Below are positions 7,239-11,074 of a stretch of 11,074 nt of DNA, piece after piece. Numbering within the stretch: the stretch's first letter is position 1; each line of letters begins with the position of its first letter. A program made the translations under genes and the position numbers. This DNA comes from Bacteroidota bacterium (GTDB lineage: Bacteria; Bacteroidota; Bacteroidia; Chitinophagales; Saprospiraceae), in the NCBI GenBank assembly GCA_029573365.1, contig JAKQGD010000574.1, positions 1-11,074 on the forward strand, given 5' to 3'. The notes beneath the pieces are model-generated. The model saw nothing but the letters and a program-made list of their open reading frames with translations. It was not told the DNA's origin and searched no databases.

Positions 7239-9242
7239 ATGAAAGTTTTATTAAACATAATGGTTTTTTTACTTGTGGCTGTTCAGTCATTTGCTCAAAA
7301 CTGCCCTTATATCGATTTCAGAAATAATGGCAATGGACAACCAAACAGTTGCCCCAATGTCAGTGGCACCCCGATGGCCTCAAACTTTGACGGAACACCT
7401 TATGCCACAGCGTTTGTTGGAATGGCAAAGACCGGTAACATCAGGTTTGTCTTTACCGGCAACATAACCGCTCCTCCAGCCATCAAAAGGATCTGGATAG
7501 GAAGCACTCTTTCCAGTGTGGTGGCAGGCCCTGCATCTGTGCCTGAGCTTGTTAATGGCAATTCCAGAGTAAACTACTGTTTCTACAATCAGAACCTTCC
7601 GGCTTCTGGTTTTTACACCATCGAGTTTGTAAATCCTCAGACCGACGAAATATTTTCAGTATGCGGATTTAGCGGCTCATCAAATGCACCCGCCAATCCT
7701 CCGGTCATACTTGCACAGCCTGTATCACAGTCAGTTTGTTCCGGAAATACACTCACGTTATCAGTGGCGGCTCAGGCTGCATATGGAGGTGCCCTGACCT
7801 ATCAATGGAGGAAAAACGGTGTTGACATAAGCGGTGCCACAGCTTCAACCTACATTAAGTCAGGTGTGACCTCAGCAGATGCCGGTACATATACCTGCCT
7901 TGTCAGCGAGACCGGGGGCACTTTTATCCTTTCGCAAGCTGCTAATGTAACGGTAATCAACTGTTCCTCAAACACATACATGGACGCCTGCGGATCGGGC
8001 CAGCTAACAACCATGCAGACCAACAGCTGGTCTTCTGCCTGGGTGGATTATTACAATGACGGCTGGGAAGACCTGTACGTATGCGACAAATCCGAAAATG
8101 TCGCCAACCACCTGTATAAAAACAACGGTAGCAGCAATTTTCAGCTTGTTACTGCCAGCCAGCTTTCTTCTGTGATCTCCAAGTCGGTCAACAGCACCTG
8201 GGGAGATTACAACAGAGACGGCCTTAAGGACGTATATATCACCAATGCCACAGGAAACCCTGGCTTCCTGTATAAAAATCTGGGAGGAGGCAACTTCCAG
8301 CGTATGAGCAATACAGGGCTGGATACAGACCCTCAGTATGCCCATGGTGCTGCCTGGTGCGACTTTGACAAGGACGGTTACCAGGATCTCATAGTAACTA
8401 ACTTTTTCGAAACCCGTTTTCACCAGCTCTATAAAAATAACGGCAACGGCACCTTCTCTCCCGTCGAAGATACGCCGGTAAGCCTGGAGTCAAACCGGTC
8501 CATGGCACCCATACTGTGTGACTATGATAACGATGGCCTTACGGACATCTTCATTCCCAACGGCAACAACAAGCCCAACAGCCTTTTCAGAAACCTCGGC
8601 AACTTTAGATTCAGCAAAGAAAATGCAGGAACTGTTACCTCAGATGCCTTCAACTCTGTAGGTGCAGCTTGGGGCGATTATAACAGTGACGGTTGGATGG
8701 ACCTCTTTGTTACCAACGCCTCCGGTCAAAACAACAACCTGTACAGAAACAACGGCAATGGTACTTTTTCTTCCGTCACCGGTGTACCTATGGTATCTGA
8801 TGGAGGTCACAGTCATGGAGCCAACTGGATAGACATAGACAACGATTCAGACCTGGACCTATTTGTGACCAATGATCAGGGCCCTAATTTTCTGTATATA
8901 AATCAAGGCAACGGCAGTTTTTTACGTGTTATGAATGAAGCCATTGCAACAAATCTGGGACTCGACTACGGTCAGGCGTGGGCAGACCACAACAAGGACG
9001 GATGGCTCGATGTCATGATCAGTTCGCACAGCAATCAGACGGACCATCTCTATTGCGGTAAGCCCAATGGCAAACACTGGATAAACATCAGGCTCGTGGG
9101 TGTAGTAAGCAACCCGGAGGCCATAGGTGCACGCATCAGAGTTTTTGCCGGCGGCAAATGGCAGTACAGGCAAAATCACCCTATTTCAGGGTTTGGAAGC
9201 CAGAACAGTTTCAGACAACATTTTGGCCTCGACCAGTCCTAA
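7239..9242 (+). CDS. FG-GAP/VCBS repeat surface protein, cut short by an in-frame stop
   Basis: The N-terminal 667 residues of a large secreted protein. The ATG at 7239 is chosen over the in-frame TTG at 7179 because it opens a clean signal peptide (MKVLLNIMVFLLVAVQSFAQ, cleavage after residue 20). Then follow an unrecognised domain (21-153), an Ig-like domain (154-242, with VCSG, YQWRKNG and the ADAGTYTC signature), seven FG-GAP/VCBS repeats with DxDxDG-type calcium loops at residues 270, 323, 375, 428, 480, 532 and 583, and the first part of a UnbV/ASPIC domain (from about 615). The TAA at 9240-9242 is codon 668, inside UnbV between GLDQS and TIDIIEVSWPSG, which belong together in this family. 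The frame continues intact to 10685. As read, the product would enter the periplasm but lack the T9SS sorting domain. A nonsense mutation (for example CAA to TAA) or a base-call error are the main explanations. The full-length ancestor was 1148 codons; its ligand or substrate is unknown. Confidence 0.85.
   Translation: MKVLLNIMVFLLVAVQSFAQNCPYIDFRNNGNGQPNSCPNVSGTPMASNFDGTPYATAFVGMAKTGNIRFVFTGNITAPPAIKRIWIGSTLSSVVAGPASVPELVNGNSRVNYCFYNQNLPASGFYTIEFVNPQTDEIFSVCGFSGSSNAPANPPVILAQPVSQSVCSGNTLTLSVAAQAAYGGALTYQWRKNGVDISGATASTYIKSGVTSADAGTYTCLVSETGGTFILSQAANVTVINCSSNTYMDACGSGQLTTMQTNSWSSAWVDYYNDGWEDLYVCDKSENVANHLYKNNGSSNFQLVTASQLSSVISKSVNSTWGDYNRDGLKDVYITNATGNPGFLYKNLGGGNFQRMSNTGLDTDPQYAHGAAWCDFDKDGYQDLIVTNFFETRFHQLYKNNGNGTFSPVEDTPVSLESNRSMAPILCDYDNDGLTDIFIPNGNNKPNSLFRNLGNFRFSKENAGTVTSDAFNSVGAAWGDYNSDGWMDLFVTNASGQNNNLYRNNGNGTFSSVTGVPMVSDGGHSHGANWIDIDNDSDLDLFVTNDQGPNFLYINQGNGSFLRVMNEAIATNLGLDYGQAWADHNKDGWLDVMISSHSNQTDHLYCGKPNGKHWINIRLVGVVSNPEAIGARIRVFAGGKWQYRQNHPISGFGSQNSFRQHFGLDQS
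8046..9002 (+). repeat. Seven FG-GAP/VCBS coding repeats, about 52-residue period
   Basis: Calcium-loop starts fall at 8046, 8205, 8361, 8520, 8676, 8832 and 8985, a period of 51-53 codons. Loops read DYYNDG, DYNRDG, DFDKDG, DYDNDG, DYNSDG, DIDNDSD and DHNKDG. Most units carry a (V/I)TN segment and an LYKNNGNGTF-like end. Seven blades suit a closed beta-propeller. The sixth unit has Ser in place of the usual Gly and the seventh has His in the loop, so metal binding may be weaker there. The copies differ enough in DNA sequence to be old. Confidence 0.85.
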
Positions 9243-10685
9243 ACTATAGATATCATCGAGGTAAGCTGGCCTTCAGGATACAAACAAACAGTAACCAATA
9301 TCCAGGCAGACCTGTTTATTACCCTCACAGAAGAACAAGCAAACGAATTGTCAGGATTTGCATTCAGCGATGACAATGGCAACTGTATCTGGGATGAAGG
9401 TGAAGCTAAAATTGAAGGGGTAAGCTTCACGATCACGCCAGGAGAAACCAGGTTTGCTTCAGGCGTAGACGGCACCTACAGCCAGAGACTTGCTGCAGGG
9501 AACTATTCCATACTCATGGACAGTCATGAATACTGGGAGATGGTCTGCCAGGTCAATGTTAGCGTAACCGGTACCAACAACAATTATAACCAAAACCTGC
9601 CTCTGCGTAAAAAACAAAATGGCTATGACCTACAGGTGACCTCAGGTGTAACAGCATGGAGACGTGGTTTTGCCAATGAATCTGTGGTTCAGGCCAGCAA
9701 TACCGGTACATCAGATGCCATAAATGCAAAAATAGAAGTGACATACCCAGACGGTGTGGACCTCAAGTCTGCAAGCATTCCATGGGATGAAGTTATCGGC
9801 AACACCTACATCTGGTACATCGATACATTCAAAACCGGCGAATCCCTGACCATATATCTTCAGGACTCGGTTACGACCGATGTGTCCATCAATGACGAAC
9901 TCACACTATCATCTAATATTATCGCCGATGGCACCGATGTCAAAATGTCCAACAATACCTATGCTCAGACGGTGGTCATAGTAGGGGCCATCGACCCCAA
10001 TGACATCCTCGTAACACCCAAAGGCAAGGGCAGCCAGGGCTTTATAGACGGTAACCAGCTTCTTAGGTACCATATCAGATTTCAGAATGTAGGGACTTAC
10101 AAGGCTTCCAGAGTTGTTCTTGAAAACAAATTGTCGCAGTTCCTTGACATTGCTACCTTCAGGATTGAATCAGTTAGTCATCCGGGATTCAGCTATGTAA
10201 TAAACCAAGACGGACTCCTCACGGTGAAGTTTAACCAGATCGAGCTTCCCGATAGCACGACAAACGAAGTGGCAAGCCACGGATTTTTTATCTACACCAT
10301 TGTGCCAAAGAAAACAGCCAAAGGAGGGAGCAGGATAGAAAACAACGTATTTATTACATTTGATTACGAAGACCCACTTCTCAGCAATACGGTGGTCAAT
10401 ACCATCAGATATACCGGCAAACCTGAAGTGAGTGATATGATCATATTTCCAAATCCGGCTGTGAGCGACATCTCTGTGATTGCCGACAACATCACTTCCG
10501 ACAAAGCTCCGGTAATCAGGTCTCTAAGAATCTTAAGTACTGACGGCAGGGTCATCAGAGAGATATCAAACAGTGAAGAACTGCTGATCCAGGTGCAGGT
10601 GTCGGACCTCGCCCCCGGCTTGTATTCTGTTCTCGGTTCTGACGAAGGCGGCACCATCTATCAGGGTAAGTTTATCAAACTTTAA
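9243..10685 (+). pseudogene. Orphaned C-terminal part of the surface protein, with T9SS sorting domain
   Basis: Continuation of the preceding gene in the same frame after its TAA; 480 codons remain open to the TAA at 10683-10685. It holds the rest of UnbV/ASPIC (TIDIIEVSWPSG to about restored residue 697), an SdrD_B-like domain (about 704-770: SGFAFSDDNGNCIWDEGE), a middle region with DUF11-like character (about 785-910), a domain common before T9SS tails in Bacteroidota (about 915-1055, GAIDPNDI to NVFITFDYEDP), and a type A sorting domain (about 1067-1148) with FPNPAVSD at its start and LAPGLYSV near its end. The T9SS tail would send the protein across the outer membrane and usually be cut off during attachment. 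Alone this segment has no signal peptide and no good start: an in-frame TTG at 9348 is possible but would give an unexported protein. The conserved domains show no further stops or frameshifts, so the lesion is recent, a sequencing error, or read through. Confidence 0.8.
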
Positions 10686-10707
10686 ATAGATAATTGACAG
10701 GGAGTTT

Positions 10708-10738
10708 GCCGCCGGATGGTGACATCCGGTGGCTTTAT
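10708..10738 (+). terminator. Rho-independent terminator of the surface protein gene
   Basis: An 11-bp stem (10708-10718 with 10723-10733, one G-T wobble) closed by a GTGA tetraloop of the stable GNRA type and followed by TTTAT. GGAGT (10701-10705) and ACTCC (10739-10743) can lengthen the stem across a small internal loop. It starts 23 bp after the final TAA at 10685, that is, after the full-length frame and not after the premature stop. Confidence 0.8.
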
Positions 10739-10792
10739 ACTCCTGCCATTATAAAGTAACATAGTCAGGCTCTTATATTCGGAATCACTAAA

Positions 10793-10819
10793 GTGTGGTT
10801 CACCACACGAGGTGTGAAC
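10793..10819. repeat. Cluster of overlapping short hairpins
   Basis: GTGTGG (10793-10798) pairs with CCACAC (10803-10808) around TTCA. CACAC (10804-10808) can instead pair with GTGTG (10812-10816). GTTCAC (10798-10803) can pair with GTGAAC (10814-10819). The three foldings exclude each other. The cluster ends 4 bp before the first TTTGTCAATACGGG module and may be the body of a small transcript ending at 10877. No clear promoter is seen; TATATTCG at 10774-10781 is one mismatch from TAnnTTTG. Confidence 0.4.
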
Positions 10820-10823
10820 GAAA

Positions 10824-10877
10824 TTTGTCAATACGGGTTTTTTTGCCACCGGGTAAAAGTATTCGGTGGCATTTTTT
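10824..10877 (+). repeat. First copy of a 50-bp module containing a terminator
   Basis: TTTGTCAATACGGG, T7, hairpin, then A and T6. It matches the second copy at 11024-11074 over the lead sequence and both hairpin arms; only the T-run length, the loop and one base before the T-tract differ. GTCAATACGGG starts at 10827 here and at 11027 in the second copy, exactly 200 bp apart. Confidence 0.85.
10845..10877 (+). terminator. Rho-independent terminator in module copy 1
   Basis: Stem GCCACCGGGTA (10845-10855) with TATTCGGTGGC (10860-10870), including two G-T wobbles, loop AAAG, then a T6 tract (10872-10877). It lies 107 bp beyond the terminator of the surface protein gene, so it either backs it up or ends a separate short transcript. 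Confidence 0.8.
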
Positions 10878-10901
10878 CTTGATAAATATTTTTAGTAAAT
10901 A

Positions 10902-10931
10902 TTGACAACTAAAAATTTTGTATTAATTTTG
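10902..10931 (+). promoter_or_regulatory. Bacteroidota-type promoter (TTG-N19-TAATTTTG)
   Basis: TTG at 10902-10904, 19-bp spacer, then TAATTTTG at 10924-10931, an exact TAnnTTTG match. This is the best promoter match in the window. It points at a short non-coding stretch that ends in a terminator, which supports a small RNA gene. The surroundings are AT-rich, so a chance match is possible. Confidence 0.5.
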
Positions 10932-11023
10932 ATAAAATTCCCGTATTTTAAAGAACCAATTGTAAAGGCACTTGTTTGACATTGCCCTATCAAACTATTT
11001 ACTCAGAATGTCTGAAATAAAAT

Positions 11024-11074
11024 TTTGTCAATACGGGTTTTTTGCCACCGGGTAGCAATATTCGGTGGCTTTTT
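11024..11074 (+). repeat. Second copy of the 50-bp module, at the window edge
   Basis: TTTGTCAATACGGG, T6, hairpin with arms identical to copy 1, then at least T5. The window ends in the T-tract, so further copies downstream cannot be excluded. Confidence 0.85.
11044..11074 (+). terminator. Rho-independent terminator in module copy 2
   Basis: Stem GCCACCGGGTA (11044-11054) with TATTCGGTGGC (11059-11069), GNRA-type loop GCAA, then TTTTT running to the end of the window. It is the likely end of the candidate small RNA. Confidence 0.8.

Larger units (their letters stand above)
10938..11074 (+). ncRNA. Candidate structured small RNA
   Basis: Promoter at 10902-10931, predicted start near 10938-10940, end in the terminator at 11044-11074: about 135 nt with no convincing ORF. 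CCCGTATT (10940-10947) at the predicted 5' end is perfectly complementary to AATACGGG (11030-11037). This 8-bp closing stem encloses two hairpins: GTTTGA/TCAAAC (10974-10979 with 10990-10995, loop 10 nt) and TCAGA/TCTGA (11003-11007 with 11011-11015, loop ATG). A T6 run follows the closing stem directly, so the RNA might end there or at the hairpin beyond. The folding suggests a three-way junction. I do not recognise a family; Bacteroidota 6S-like RNA is one thing to test, since a closed 5'-3' stem fits, but two inner hairpins are not the classic 6S shape. It could also be the leader of a gene beyond the window. Confidence 0.45.

Noticed and set aside
8004..8423. 139-codon open frame on the minus strand
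   Set aside because: It is opposite the FG-GAP repeats, whose recurring codons produce open antisense frames.
9240..9242. Reassigned TAA codon or programmed readthrough
   Set aside because: TAA ends the glycosyltransferase, the kinase and this frame itself in the same window, so reassignment fails. No readthrough structure or context was seen, so readthrough is kept only as a remote option.
9348..10685. Independent gene starting at the in-frame TTG 9348
   Set aside because: It begins after the middle of a domain boundary shared with the upstream frame, has no signal peptide although it ends in a secretion tail, and has no promoter of its own.
10824..11074. CRISPR array
   Set aside because: There are only two copies, each is a hairpin terminator with a T-tract, and the gap between them is far longer than a spacer.
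1..11074. tRNA, rRNA, insertion sequence or integrase
   Set aside because: No cloverleaf, rRNA core sequence, transposase motif or paired terminal repeats were seen on either strand.

Overview
The window looks like a Bacteroidota chromosome. The signs are a C-terminal type IX secretion (T9SS) sorting domain, FG-GAP and UnbV-type surface-protein domains, TAnnTTTG promoter elements, weak or absent Shine-Dalgarno sequences and moderate GC. I cannot place it more precisely. All protein genes are on the + strand.

Region 1 (1-1132): the last codons of an upstream gene, then an intact membrane glycosyltransferase of the WecA/TagO/MraY family. It would make the first lipid-linked sugar of a surface polysaccharide.

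Region 2 (1133-6943): a signalling cluster. It holds a sigma-54-dependent NtrC-type response regulator, a FIST-domain sensor that resembles the NosP group, and a soluble triple-PAS hybrid histidine kinase with fused receiver and Hpt domains. Together they contain every part of a His-Asp-His-Asp phosphorelay (H526 to D815 to H949 of the kinase, then D57 of the regulator). FIST protein beside multi-PAS hybrid kinase recalls the NosP/NahK pair of Proteobacteria, which senses nitric oxide through heme. Ligand and phosphotransfer partner are inferred here.

Region 3 (6944-10738): a spacer with several inverted repeats and TGGCAC-like motifs, then a large secreted surface protein. Its order is signal peptide, Ig-like domain, seven FG-GAP/VCBS repeats, UnbV/ASPIC domain, SdrD_B-like domain, a Bacteroidota-type domain and the T9SS sorting domain. 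One in-frame TAA at 9240-9242 splits it inside the UnbV domain, and the frame stays open and recognisable for 480 more codons. As read, the protein would lose its secretion signal. A strong terminator follows the full-length frame.

Region 4 (10739-11074): no protein gene. It holds two near-identical modules (TTTGTCAATACGGG, a T-run, then a GCCACCGGGTA/TATTCGGTGGC hairpin and T-tract) in exact 200-bp register. Before the second lies a Bacteroidota-like promoter, then a sequence whose 5' CCCGTATT can pair with the module's AATACGGG around two small hairpins. This is the best candidate for an undescribed element, a small structured RNA of about 135 nt. The window ends in its terminator.
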